NCBI GenBank assembly: GCA_946407065.1
Contig: CAMJMQ010000002.1
Coordinates: 119,919 to 183,918 of the forward strand
Direction of reading: 5' to 3'
Source of the DNA: an uncultured Clostridia bacterium
Lineage (GTDB): Bacteria; Bacillota; Clostridia; Oscillospirales; Acutalibacteraceae
DNA length: 64,000 nucleotides
Shown piece after piece: positions 28,282 through 35,738 of this stretch; position 1 is the stretch's first letter; each line of letters starts with the position of its first letter. The notes under the pieces are model-generated. The model made no database searches. It had not been told where the DNA came from and saw only the letters and a program-made list of their open reading frames with translations. The translations under genes and the position numbers were made by a program.

Positions 28282-28310
28282 TTGCAATCTGCCTATTTGT
28301 ATGATACAAT
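28282..28310 (+). promoter_or_regulatory. Sigma-A promoter of secG
   Basis: TTGCAA (28282-28287), a 17-base spacer and TACAAT (28305-28310), about 58 bases before the start codon. Confidence 0.75.
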
Positions 28311-28367
28311 AATCTTTGCATTTGAGTATATCGACTGCGACCAGTCGTTTTGAAAGGAAGATACATT

Positions 28368-28691
28368 ATGTCAGTTGTTGAGATTATCTTAGGAGCATTA
28401 TTGCTGATCGCTTCTATTGTGTTGATCATCATTATCATTCTTCAGGAAGGTAACCAGCAGGGTATCGGCGTTGTTTCCGGCGGTGCGGACACCTTCTTCT
28501 CTAAGAATAAGGCGCGTTCCTATGACGCGTTCCTTGCCCGCGCGACCAAGTGGTTTGCCGTAGGCTTTGTCGTTGTCGTAATCGCGCTGAACATCATCGC
28601 GTATTACACCACTCCCGCTGATTCCGTCGAGGCGACAGACACCACCTCTGTCAGCGAGCAGGTTGCTGAAACTACTGCTCCCGAGGCATAA
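28368..28691 (+). CDS. secG: Protein translocase subunit SecG
   Basis: A 107-residue SecG, a small partner of SecYE in the plasma-membrane translocon. Two transmembrane helices (about 3-24 and 58-78) flank the diagnostic loop LQEGNQQGIGVVSGGADTFF followed by SKNKARSYDAFLARATK. The C-tail is Thr/Glu-rich. GAAAGGAAG precedes ATG 28368; the in-frame TTG 28350 overlaps this leader. It is monocistronic, with its own promoter and terminator. It would carry the unfolded fibre precursors of the first region. Confidence 0.95.
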   Translation: MSVVEIILGALLLIASIVLIIIIILQEGNQQGIGVVSGGADTFFSKNKARSYDAFLARATKWFAVGFVVVVIALNIIAYYTTPADSVEATDTTSVSEQVAETTAPEA

Positions 28692-28718
28692 TATTTTCGC
28701 ACAAGCTATCATAGAATA

Positions 28719-28749
28719 GACTATCGGAGAAATCCGGTAGTCTTTTTTT
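28719..28749 (+). terminator. Intrinsic terminator of secG
   Basis: GACTATCGGA/TCCGGTAGTC stem (10 pairs, one G-U) with GAAA loop, then TTTTTTTG. Confidence 0.92.
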
Positions 28750-28822
28750 GTTGCCATGCTCCAAGCCTCCCTTTCCTAAGGGAGGTGGCTCGGACACGCG
28801 TGTCCGAGTCGGAGGGTTGCTA

Positions 28823-28981
28823 ATACTAAGTATCATTAAAACACTTTAACATTTATTGCGTTAAATTCCGCATAGCGGTGTTGTCGTCCTTGACATACGC
28901 CAGTATGCCTGCGTCCTCCGCCTTGCTCTGCGAAATTTCTCGCTAACAAATTTGTTAAAGCGTTTAATGGATACTTAGTAT
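28823..28981. repeat. MITE-like element with ~27-base terminal inverted repeats
   Basis: ATACTAAGTATCATTAAA...CTTTAACA at the left end matches, inverted, TGTTAAAG...TTTAATGGATACTTAGTAT at the right end, with a few mismatches. The ~100-base interior has no reading frame worth calling. A family A/ACACGCGTGT repeat lies just before it (28767-28818). It fills the 28692-29003 gap. Confidence 0.7.
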
Positions 28982-29003
28982 AACTGTATTTTCGGGAGTC
29001 ATC

Positions 29004-29255
29004 ATGCTGTTTGTTTTTATCGTAATCATATCGACTTTTTTGCTCTTTTCCTTTATCCATTACGCTGCCAAAAAGAAAAAGCCCTTCAAAAGGGCTTTAC
29101 TCTCGATATTGGCGGGGCTGCTCACCTTGGGCGTCGTCGATCTCCTGTCGGGCATGACAGGGGTCTACATCCCCGTAACGCAGCTCACGCTGTTGACCTC
29201 AGCGGCAGGCGGCGTCCCCGGCGTTGCACTGATGGTATTGTTGTCGATATTTTAA
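29004..29255 (+). CDS. bofA: BofA-family (pro-sigma-K processing inhibitor-like) membrane protein
   Basis: An 83-residue membrane protein. It has an N-terminal helix (1-20), a Lys-rich turn (KKKKPFKRA), a second helix (about 30-48), then VYIPVTQLTLLTSAAGGVPG and VALMVLLSIF. That ending matches the BofA pattern IPxNxxTxxxxGxxGxPGVxLLxxL. In Bacillus, BofA holds the SpoIVFB protease inactive in the forespore membrane until SpoIVB signals. SpoIVB is encoded 2.2 kb away, which fits. The family is also found in species with altered sigma-K control, so the exact role is open. CGGGAG precedes the ATG. Confidence 0.82.
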   Translation: MLFVFIVIISTFLLFSFIHYAAKKKKPFKRALLSILAGLLTLGVVDLLSGMTGVYIPVTQLTLLTSAAGGVPGVALMVLLSIF

Positions 29256-29311
29256 TCCGGATAAGATTGCAATAAAACGGCGGGAGCAAGCCCCCGCCCT
29301 ACATATTTGTA

Positions 29312-29908
29312 TTATATGACCGACCCGAGCTCGTCGAGGATCTCGGTCACGGCGCGTTTGTTGCGGGTGAGCATCGCGATCATGACGGAATAGTACAGAT
29401 CGGGATCTTTGTAGAAGTTCTTTCTGAGGATACGTGCCTGTTGTTTGTCGGGCACATACAGCGAGAAGCTCAGCAGCTCCATATCGCCGCCCGAGATACG
29501 GAAGGTAATGGTATAGCCGTTGTCGCATTTCTCGATCGTGACCTTGTTCTCGCTCTCCACGCGCTCCTGCTTGAGCAGTGCCAGTGCGCATTCGATCGCG
29601 CGCTCCTTGACGGTCGGCGCCAGGGTATCCTCGAGCTGTACCGCGATCATATTGCCGTTGTCGGTATTAAAATAGCGCTTTTGTTCCGCGTCGACCAACT
29701 CGATATTGCCGTTTTTCAAGAGGTCGTCAAAGCTCGCGCTGGTCTCAAAATAATTCGCCAGCCCTTTTTCCATCAGTGCGTTTACGACCGCGTCCTTGGT
29801 CATCGGAACGCCGACGCTCTTGAACAGATAACAGATCAGGGTGCGGATCTCGGTTTTTGACCGCATACCGCCCAAAGATATGCCTTCATCAAATGTATCA
29901 AACGCCAT
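29312..29908 (-). CDS. DUF4364 family protein
   Basis: A 198-residue protein. The start codon (29906-29908) has AAAGGCGGTG upstream; a longer in-frame start at 29965 runs into repeat sequence. The N-terminus has SKTEIRTLICYLFKSVGVPM followed by TKDAVVNALMEKGLANYFE, a winged-helix-like start. Then come DLLKNGNIELV and a C-terminal alpha/beta part with GYTITFRISGGDMELLSFSL and YVPDKQQARILRKNFYKDPD. This is the Clostridia DUF4364 family, of unknown function, possibly a DNA-binding regulator. It converges with the BofA gene; a GGCGGGAGC/GCCCCCGCC hairpin lies in the short gap. Confidence 0.8.
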   Translation of the reverse strand: MAFDTFDEGISLGGMRSKTEIRTLICYLFKSVGVPMTKDAVVNALMEKGLANYFETSASFDDLLKNGNIELVDAEQKRYFNTDNGNMIAVQLEDTLAPTVKERAIECALALLKQERVESENKVTIEKCDNGYTITFRISGGDMELLSFSLYVPDKQQARILRKNFYKDPDLYYSVMIAMLTRNKRAVTEILDELGSVI

Positions 29909-30107
29909 ACAAACACCGCCTTTACCATTGTCATTGCGAGAAATGACACGTGTTTTCAATCTCAATCACTCTCAAAGCCTCCCTTTCCTAAGGGAGGTGG
30001 CTCGGACACATGTGTCCGAGTCGGAGGGTTCCTTTGGATGAATTGATTATTACCAAATAACTCAGCTACATTATACCATTCTTCACTAAACTCTGTCAAT
30101 AAGCAAG

Positions 30108-30143
30108 AGCCGCCGCATTGATTTGCGACGGCTTTGTTTGTTT
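30108..30143 (+). terminator. Hairpin with T-rich tail in the DUF4364-spo0A gap
   Basis: AGCCGCCGCA pairs with TGCGACGGCT (one mismatch) and is followed by TTTGTTTGTTTA on the plus strand. No plus-strand gene directly precedes it, so its use is unclear. It may end transcripts running in from the BofA gene. Confidence 0.45.
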
Positions 30144-30150
30144 ATAATAA

Positions 30151-30273
30151 GTCATTGCGAGCCCTTTAGGGCGTGGCAATCCCACAAAGAGGGGCAGGAC
30201 GTATCTGTCGCTACAAACGGTATTGACGACAGGGGGATTGCCACGTCAGAACAAAGTTCCTCCTCGCAATGAC
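30151..30273. repeat. Family B element with inverted ends
   Basis: GTCATTGCGAG at the left and CTCGCAATGAC at the right, with GTGGCAATCCCAC and GGGATTGCCACG inside: a 123-base element that is roughly palindromic. Another A/ACATGTGT repeat lies at about 29970-30030. Confidence 0.8.
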
Positions 30274-30285
30274 AATTATGATATT

Positions 30286-30317
30286 GGAAAAACAAACGCG
30301 TTTGCTATCCCGCGTTT
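30286..30317 (-). terminator. Probable terminator of spo0A
   Basis: On the minus strand AACGCG, a 10-base loop holding the spo0A stop codon, and CGCGTT, followed by TGTTTTTCC. The stem is short, so the call is moderate. Confidence 0.5.
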
Positions 30318-31084
30318 TTCATTTGCAATCTCAGCTTATCCGAGATCATCGCGATGAATTCGCTGTTGGTGGGCTTGCCGCGACTGCCTTGGATCGTGTA
30401 GCCGAAGTAGGAATTGAGCACCTCGACGTCGCCTCGATCCCATGCGACCTCGATCGCGTGGCGGATGGCACGCTCCACTCTGGATGACGTCGTTTCATAT
30501 TTCTTCGCCACGGTGGGGTAGAGCTGCTTGGTCACGGCGTTGATGATCTCGGGCTTTTCGATAGACAGGATGATAGAGTCACGCAGATAATGGTAGCCCT
30601 TGATATGGGCGGGGACTCCTATCTGGTGCAGTATCTCCGTCACCTTCAGCTCGAGGCTGTTGCTGTCGTAACCGATCTGTCGGATGCCGCCCTTCGAGCG
30701 CTGTCGCTGTCGCTTACTCAGCCTGACGATATTCTCCGCCAGATCGCTCAGATTGAACGGCTTTAATACAAAATACGTCGCGCCCGCGCTCATCACCTCG
30801 CGCTCGAGCACAGGACTGTCAAAGCTCGAATATACCACAAACATCGGCAGCTTTTCGGGCTTTTGCTTACGGATCGCCCGCATGACCCCGATACTGTCGA
30901 TATGGGTCATGAACAGGTCCATGATCACCACATCGGGCTTCTCGCTTTGGATGCGGCTGATCACCTCTTCGCCGTCCTTCATACAAAAGGCTGTCGAAAA
31001 GCCGTATTGCGCGAGGGTTTGCATGATTTCTGTCATATTGTCAGTCGGCTCCTGCGTCATCAAGAGTTTCATTCTTTCTGTCAT
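30305..31084 (-). CDS. spo0A: Sporulation master regulator Spo0A
   Basis: A 259-residue response regulator. The receiver domain (1-120) has the phosphorylatable Asp in [15 protein letters not shown] and a Lys in [14 protein letters not shown]. The effector domain (about 150-259) has the diagnostic Spo0A recognition region: [37 protein letters not shown] and [18 protein letters not shown]. Phosphorylated Spo0A starts sporulation and, in Bacillus, relieves repression of the sipW-tasA matrix operon, which is of interest given region 1. ACAGGAGATG precedes the start at 31084; the upstream in-frame ATG lies within the promoter. spoIVB stands just upstream on the same strand, the usual order. Confidence 0.97.
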   Translation of the reverse strand: MTERMKLLMTQEPTDNMTEIMQTLAQYGFSTAFCMKDGEEVISRIQSEKPDVVIMDLFMTHIDSIGVMRAIRKQKPEKLPMFVVYSSFDSPVLEREVMSAGATYFVLKPFNLSDLAENIVRLSKRQRQRSKGGIRQIGYDSNSLELKVTEILHQIGVPAHIKGYHYLRDSIILSIEKPEIINAVTKQLYPTVAKKYETTSSRVERAIRHAIEVAWDRGDVEVLNSYFGYTIQGSRGKPTNSEFIAMISDKLRLQMKNAG

Positions 31085-31115
31085 TTTTACATCTCCTGTT
31101 TTGTATTGTGAACTC

Positions 31116-31181
31116 AGTTTACCATAAATTGGTAAATTTGGCAAGAGAAAACATAAAAATTTTTGAAAGAAATATTCGACA
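31116..31181 (-). promoter_or_regulatory. spo0A promoter, palindrome and 0A-box-like site
   Basis: On the minus strand: TTGCCA (31139-31144), a 17-base spacer and TAAACT (31116-31121). A perfect inverted repeat TTTACCA-TAAAT-TGGTAAA (31118-31136) covers the spacer and part of the -10. Further upstream, TGTCGAA (minus strand, 31175-31181) matches the 0A-box core, suggesting self-regulation. Confidence 0.55.
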
Positions 31182-31191
31182 ATTTTCGCAG

Positions 31192-31389
31192 GGACGCGTG
31201 CGTCTTTTTTTCACGAAATCCACGTTTGTGATACTGCCCGAAGCCGCCCATTGGTAAGGGCAAGGTGCTCAGCGCAGTGAAGCGGACGCGTGCTTCTTTT
31301 TTTCACGAAATCCACGTTTGTGATACTGCCCGAAGCCGCCCATTGATAAGGACAAGGTGCTCAGCGCAGTGAAGCGGACGCGTGCGTCC
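31192..31389. repeat. 92-base direct tandem repeat
   Basis: Two units (31192-31283 and 31284-31375), plus the first 14 bases of a third. Each starts with GGACGCGTGC and contains CACGAAATCCACGTTTGTGA and GCCCGAAGCCGCCCATTG. They differ at only a few positions. The repeat lies between spo0A and spoIVB. Confidence 0.9.
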
Positions 31390-31469
31390 TGATTATTTTA
31401 CTCAGAGAAGTTTTTGGTGATTCTATCATCTATCATAGAGTGTCAGTGATTTGCTCTCACCAAAGATGT

Positions 31470-32480
31470 TTACGATTCTTCCCGTATACCGCCGAACTGC
31501 TCATAGCAGCTCAGCATGTTGCCGATGGTGATGCCGTAGCCCTTTTCGGGCGAGTTGATGAACACGTGCGTCACCGCGCCGATCAGCCGATCATGTTGGA
31601 TGATGGGCGATCCGCTCATGCCCTGTACGATACCGCCGGTCTTGTCGAGCAGCTCCTCATCGGTCACGCGGACGATCATATTCTGACCGCTCTTATCATT
31701 GAGATGGAAGCCTTCGATCTCGACGTCGTAACTCCGCTGTTCGCCGTCATCGAGTGTGGTGATGATCTGTGCGGGGCCTGTTTCGATCTCGTTGTCAAAG
31801 GCGCAGGGGAATTCTTCGCCCTCGGGCTCGGCAGTATACTTTCCGTATACACCGAAGCTGTTGTTGACGGTCATCTCGCCGATCTCCTCGTCCGACATAT
31901 AACCGTTCAGACCGCCTGCGATCCCCTTCTTTGCCTTGGTGATCGATCCGATCTGCGCCTTGACGATCTTACCGCTGCCCAGCGGCATCAGCAGCCCCGT
32001 GTCGCGGTCACAGATGCCGTGTCCCAGCGCGCCGAAGGAATGGGTGTTTTCATCAAAATAGGTGATCGTGCCCAGTCCCGCGGTCGAGTCACGGATCCAC
32101 ATGCCTGCCGTATAATTGCCGTCGTCATCCGTTTCGGGAGTCAAAGTCATGGATAGCGGGCTCTTACCTCGTAATACAGATAATTCGATATCCGCTCCCT
32201 CGGATGAGGCGATGATCTCGTGCAGGCGTTCGTTGGAGGTGATCTCCTCGTCATTCGCGCGGGTGATGATGTCATTCTCGCGCAGTCCCGCGGCAACGGC
32301 AGGGGAATCATAGCTGTCATCGACATTGACGACCACAACGCCATTGGTATACATCGTCAGTCCGAACGGTATACCGCCGACATGCACGGTACGGCGCACC
32401 TCCTGTGACGATACCGACATGATCGGACACAGCAGCACTGCCGCGAGCGTCATACAAACATATCTAATCATCTTCTTCAT
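31470..32480 (-). CDS. spoIVB: SpoIVB serine peptidase (S55)
   Basis: A 336-residue protein with an N-terminal signal/anchor (about 1-24). A PDZ domain follows (about 50-115: VNVDDSYDSPAVAAGLREND). The S55 peptidase domain has AGLGTITYFDENTHSFGALG with HGICDRDTG (catalytic His) and GGIVQGMSGSPIIQHDRLIG (catalytic Ser), then AVTHVFINSPEKGYG. SpoIVB is secreted from the forespore into the intermembrane space, where it triggers sigma-K activation. It is shorter than Bacillus SpoIVB (~425 residues) at the N-terminal side. Only a weak AAAGG precedes the ATG. Confidence 0.95.
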   Translation of the reverse strand: MKKMIRYVCMTLAAVLLCPIMSVSSQEVRRTVHVGGIPFGLTMYTNGVVVVNVDDSYDSPAVAAGLRENDIITRANDEEITSNERLHEIIASSEGADIELSVLRGKSPLSMTLTPETDDDGNYTAGMWIRDSTAGLGTITYFDENTHSFGALGHGICDRDTGLLMPLGSGKIVKAQIGSITKAKKGIAGGLNGYMSDEEIGEMTVNNSFGVYGKYTAEPEGEEFPCAFDNEIETGPAQIITTLDDGEQRSYDVEIEGFHLNDKSGQNMIVRVTDEELLDKTGGIVQGMSGSPIIQHDRLIGAVTHVFINSPEKGYGITIGNMLSCYEQFGGIREES

Positions 32481-32594
32481 TATTCACACAACCTTTACTT
32501 ATTCACTCGGAGCATTTCATTTTATTATGATCTGCTCCGTCGATAGTATTTGAGTTCCTCGACAGAATAAAACAGGAAGGTTCATGCAAACGAA

Positions 32595-32805
32595 AAAGGC
32601 TCCCTTTGGTAAAGTGAGCTGACTGTAAAGCCGACGACGTGGCAATCTCAACCAAAGCTCAAAATGTCATTGCGAGGGATAAATGTCGGTTGCAGCAGTA
32701 GCTCTCATCCAATCGGCGTTCGCTCTTTAGCTCCGCTTCTTGGGAGCGCCTTGCATGGGAGTTGTAAGCCAAATCATAGATTTGGACAACTCCTCATCAT
32801 GGCAA
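32595..32805. repeat. A, B and C repeats between spoIVB and cca
   Basis: GGCTCCCTTTGGTAAAGTGAG (about 32598), GTGGCAATCTCAACC and GTCATTGCGAGGG (32639-32680), and a full C repeat with TTGCATGGGAGTTGTAAGCC and the CCAAATC/GATTTGG hairpin (about 32740-32796). The gap holds nothing else apart from the promoter. Confidence 0.75.
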
Positions 32806-32840
32806 TCTCCACCGATTATTCAATTTTTTTCTTATATATA

Positions 32841-32869
32841 TTGTAACCGAAAAGTTTTGGTGCTATACT
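32841..32869 (+). promoter_or_regulatory. Promoter of cca
   Basis: TTGTAA (32841-32846), a 17-base spacer, TATACT (32864-32869). Confidence 0.75.
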
Positions 32870-32904
32870 GAAAATGATAAAAATACGCGGAAATACGGTG
32901 GAAT

Positions 32905-34248
32905 ATGGAAATTCGCTTGCCCTCAGACGTCAAACTGATCATCGAAAAGCTACGGCATAACGGCTACAGCGGTTATGTTGTGGGCGGTTGCGTGCGCGAC
33001 AGCCTGCGCGGGATCGTGCCGCATGACTGGGATCTCACCACCTCCGCGCCGCCCGAAGAGATCGAGCGGATCTTTGCGGAGTACCAGACGGTCAGCGTCG
33101 GCAAGAAGTACGGCACCGTAGCGGTGATCGTCGAGGGCGAGCTGTATGAGATCACGACCTACCGGATCGACGGCGAGTACACCGATTCCCGCCATCCCGA
33201 CGAGGTGCGGTTCTCCGACCGGCTCAGCGACGATCTCGCGCGGCGGGATTTCACCGTCAACGCGATGGCGTACAATGATGAGGACGGCTTGGTCGATCTT
33301 TACGGCGGACGGCAGGATCTTACAAACGGCGTGATCCGATGTGTCGGCGATCCGACCCTGCGTTTTTCAGAGGATGCGCTCCGTATTCTGCGCGCCCTGC
33401 GCTTTGCGGCAACACTCGGCTTTACCATCGAGCCCGCCACCTCTGACGCGATCCTCCGACAGCGCAAGCTGCTCTCGGATATCGCGGGTGAGCGCATCCG
33501 AGAGGAGTTGTTGAAGCTCCTGTGCGGTGAGAACACTGATTTTGTCCTGCGGCGTTATCGTTCGGTCATCGCGGTGTTCATCCCCGAGCTCAAGGGCACC
33601 TTCGATTTTGAACAGAATTCCAAGCATCATAACCGTGATGTGTACCGCCATACCGTTGCGGCGGTGCGCAATATCGAGCCGCTGCCGCTGCTGCGCGTCA
33701 CCATGCTGTTCCATGATATCGGCAAGCCGCTGGCGCAGACAACGGACAAGTTCGGCACGAGCCATTATAAGAATCATCCCAAGATCGGCGCGGCGATGAC
33801 CCGCGAGATCCTCAGGCGGCTGTGCATGTCGTCGGCGTTCATCGACGAGGTCTGTACGCTGATCCGCTGGCATGATGAGCGTTTTCAGCCCGATACCGTC
33901 ATGCTCAAGAGTTACCTCAAACGCCTCGGCGTGGAGGTCATGCAGGCGCTGATGCTGATCCAGCACGCGGATATTTTAGCGCAGTCCAAATATATGCGGG
34001 AGGAAAAGCTCCGTAATCTGTCAGCGGTATCGGATGAGCTGAACCGCATCATCGCGGCAGGGGAGTGCTACAGCCTGCGGCAGCTCGCGGTCAACGGCTC
34101 CGATCTGCTCCATATCGGGGTCAGCTCGGGGGTACAGATCGGCAAGACGCTCGATCTTTTGCTCGACAAGGTGATCGAGGGCGAGCTGCCCAATGAGAAA
34201 GAGGCGCTTTTAGCGTATGCCGAAAGCACGATTGACAAAGAGGGCTAA
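32905..34248 (+). CDS. cca: CCA tRNA nucleotidyltransferase
   Basis: A 447-residue class II enzyme that adds or repairs the 3' CCA of tRNAs. The head has VVGGCVRDSLRG and the metal-binding HDWDLTTSAP (Asp-x-Asp), then RRDFTVNAMAY and LRILRALRFAATLGF. An HD-domain follows in the body (LFHDIGKPLAQ, RWHDERFQPD). Clostridial enzymes often carry this HD part. GGTGG precedes the ATG. Its 3' end contains the promoter of rnpB. Confidence 0.95.
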   Translation: MEIRLPSDVKLIIEKLRHNGYSGYVVGGCVRDSLRGIVPHDWDLTTSAPPEEIERIFAEYQTVSVGKKYGTVAVIVEGELYEITTYRIDGEYTDSRHPDEVRFSDRLSDDLARRDFTVNAMAYNDEDGLVDLYGGRQDLTNGVIRCVGDPTLRFSEDALRILRALRFAATLGFTIEPATSDAILRQRKLLSDIAGERIREELLKLLCGENTDFVLRRYRSVIAVFIPELKGTFDFEQNSKHHNRDVYRHTVAAVRNIEPLPLLRVTMLFHDIGKPLAQTTDKFGTSHYKNHPKIGAAMTREILRRLCMSSAFIDEVCTLIRWHDERFQPDTVMLKSYLKRLGVEVMQALMLIQHADILAQSKYMREEKLRNLSAVSDELNRIIAAGECYSLRQLAVNGSDLLHIGVSSGVQIGKTLDLLLDKVIEGELPNEKEALLAYAESTIDKEG

Positions 34249-34260
34249 ACTGATTATAAT
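34232..34260 (+). promoter_or_regulatory. Consensus promoter of rnpB inside cca 3' end
   Basis: TTGACA (34232-34237), 17-base spacer, TATAAT (34255-34260): a perfect sigma-A promoter. Initiation would fall near 34267, the start of the P1 helix. Confidence 0.92.
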
Positions 34261-34266
34261 AAGGCA

Positions 34267-34650
34267 CGAGCAAGTCAGGCAGTCGCGGGCGAGCGCCGAA
34301 AGGCTCCGTCCGAGGAAAGTCCGGGCTTCACAGAGCGAGGATAACGGCTAACGGCCGCCGGGGGCGACCCCAGGGATAGTGCAACAGAAAATTACCGCGA
34401 ATCGTCACGATATCGTAGGGGGGGCTTGCTCCTCCCGCTGTCGCCGACGACGCAAGGGTGGAAAGGTGAGGTAAGAGCTCACCGGGGTGGCGGAGACGTC
34501 ACCGCCGTGTAAACCCTATCCGAAGCAACACCGCGGAGGGACAATATGCCTGCTCGGCAGTCCCGTGGAGGTGGCACCGAGCCGCTGCGGCAACGCACGG
34601 CCAAGATAGATGACTGCCCAATACAGAACCCGGCTTATAGATTTGCTCGC
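34267..34650 (+). ncRNA. rnpB: RNase P RNA, bacterial class A-type
   Basis: The catalytic RNA of ribonuclease P, which trims tRNA 5' ends. Seen: the conserved 5' P4 region GAGGAAAGTCCGGGC (about 34312-34326), GGTAAGAGCTCACCGG, and the 3' ACAGAACCCGGCTTATA (about 34624-34640). The ends CGAGCAAGTC and GATTTGCTCG pair as P1. Between TTACCGCGA and CGCAAGGGTGGAAAGGTG, where the variable P12 helix lies, is GTAGGGGGGGCTTGCTCC with TCCCG (34415-34437). That is nearly identical to the family D repeat found in the gaps. A perfect promoter and terminator bracket the gene. Confidence 0.93.
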
Positions 34651-34653
34651 TTT

Positions 34654-34682
34654 AAAAGCTCCCTTCGGGGAGCTTTTGTTTA
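34654..34682 (+). terminator. Terminator of rnpB
   Basis: AAAAGCTCCC-TTCG-GGGAGCTTTT: a perfect 10-pair stem with a UUCG loop, then GTTTAG. Confidence 0.95.
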
Positions 34683-34874
34683 GTTAGGAGTGAGGAGTTA
34701 GGAGTGAGGAGTTTTGGGAAAGCCTGACGGCTTTTGGATTGATATACAGTCGATATGGCGATATCGTAATATACCCTTTTAGAAGAAGCATAAGTTTTCA
34801 TTATTTAAATAGGAATCAGGTGCGGACAGAGTCCGCTCTCAACTCCTCACTCCTCACTCCTAACTCCTCACTGA
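34683..34874. repeat. Inverted-repeat element of GGAGTGAGGAGTTA units
   Basis: The left arm repeats TTAGGAGTGAGGAGT twice (34684-34713). The right arm is its inverse, with AACTCCTCACTCCTCACTCC and TAACTCCTCAC (34841-34871). The ~125-base middle is AT-rich, without a convincing gene. It looks like a small non-autonomous element. Confidence 0.75.
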
Positions 34875-34935
34875 TTTCTATATCTTGTGTGTCGCTTTTT
34901 GTCAACAACAAGCGACATGAAAAAGTTTACAAAAA

Positions 34936-35052
34936 TTGATACATTTTCTTGTGCAGAAATTAAAGGTTTGTAACGAAAAGCAGAAAAATGTATCAAAAAT
35001 TTAAATTTTCTTACAAAAAAGGGTTGTTTTTTTTCGAATAACGTATTATAAT
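34936..35052 (+). promoter_or_regulatory. Promoter and inverted repeat upstream of XRE gene
   Basis: TTGTTT (35024-35029), 17-base spacer, TATAAT (35047-35052). Upstream a TTGATACATT/AATGTATCAA pair (34936-34945 and 34987-34996) could be an operator, possibly for the regulator itself. A TGTCGCTT/AAGCGACA hairpin lies at about 34891-34918. Confidence 0.6.
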
Positions 35053-35147
35053 ACAGATACATTAGCTTTTTACGTTTAAAGAATTTCCATGCGGAATTAT
35101 TTAAAAGAAATAACTAACAGATTTTGGAATAGATTTGGGGAGATAAA

Positions 35148-35399
35148 ATGAGACTTCGTAAACAGGAATTAGGCGATCGTAATCTTGTAGGCGCGCGTGT
35201 TGAGGCGGCTCGTAAGAAAAAAGGCATGAAGCAAAAAGAGCTGCTCGCGCAACTGCAGGTCAACGGCGTCGACATGAACGCGTCGGGCTTATCCAAGCTC
35301 GAGGGACAGATCCGTTTTGTGACAGACGTAGAGCTGGTAGCATTGGCGGATATCCTCGAGGTCAGTGTGGATTTCCTGCTCGGACGCGCTCCGCAGTAA
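35148..35399 (+). CDS. Small XRE-family helix-turn-helix regulator
   Basis: An 83-residue protein that is almost only an XRE/Cro helix-turn-helix. It has LVGARVEAARKKKGMKQKEL, LAQLQVNGVDMNASGLSKLE (recognition helix around ASGLSKLE), and VELVALADILEVSVDFLLGR. GGGGAGATAAA precedes the ATG. It stands alone, with its own promoter, an upstream inverted repeat and a terminator. The target is unknown. XRE proteins such as SinR control matrix genes in Bacillus, but nothing here ties this one to region 1. Confidence 0.9.
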   Translation: MRLRKQELGDRNLVGARVEAARKKKGMKQKELLAQLQVNGVDMNASGLSKLEGQIRFVTDVELVALADILEVSVDFLLGRAPQ

Positions 35400-35445
35400 T
35401 TTTCAACTTGATATTTTCCAAGCATTTTGGTTTCTGTTTTTTCAG

Positions 35446-35482
35446 ACGGCAGGCTCTTTTTAGGGCCTGTCGTTTGAATTTT
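35446..35482 (+). terminator. Terminator of the XRE gene
   Basis: ACGGCAGGCTC pairs with GGGCCTGTCGT (two G-U pairs), followed by TTGAATTTTA. The rest of the gap up to 35738 holds diverged A-type repeats (GGCTCCTTTTGAAAAAAGGAG at about 35509) and no gene. Confidence 0.75.
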
Positions 35483-35738
35483 ATATAAAAAAGTTACTAA
35501 GTCAAGAGGGCTCCTTTTGAAAAAAGGAGATCCGTTGAAAAAAAGAAGCGCATCACACTCTTTGTATAATTGATCTTTTGGATCAGCAAGCCCCTCATCC
35601 GACTTGGCTTGCGCCAAGCCACCTTCCTCCGCGGGGAAGGCTTTTTACTGTTCACTACACCTCACTCCGGTATATCATTCTGTTATGGTCGCATAAAACC
35701 ATCCGCGTCACAAACACTAACCTCAGGTTGGTGATGAT

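Noticed and set aside
30684..31127. Plus-strand open frames over spo0A
   Set aside because: Antisense to a clearly recognised gene, with no protein family pattern.
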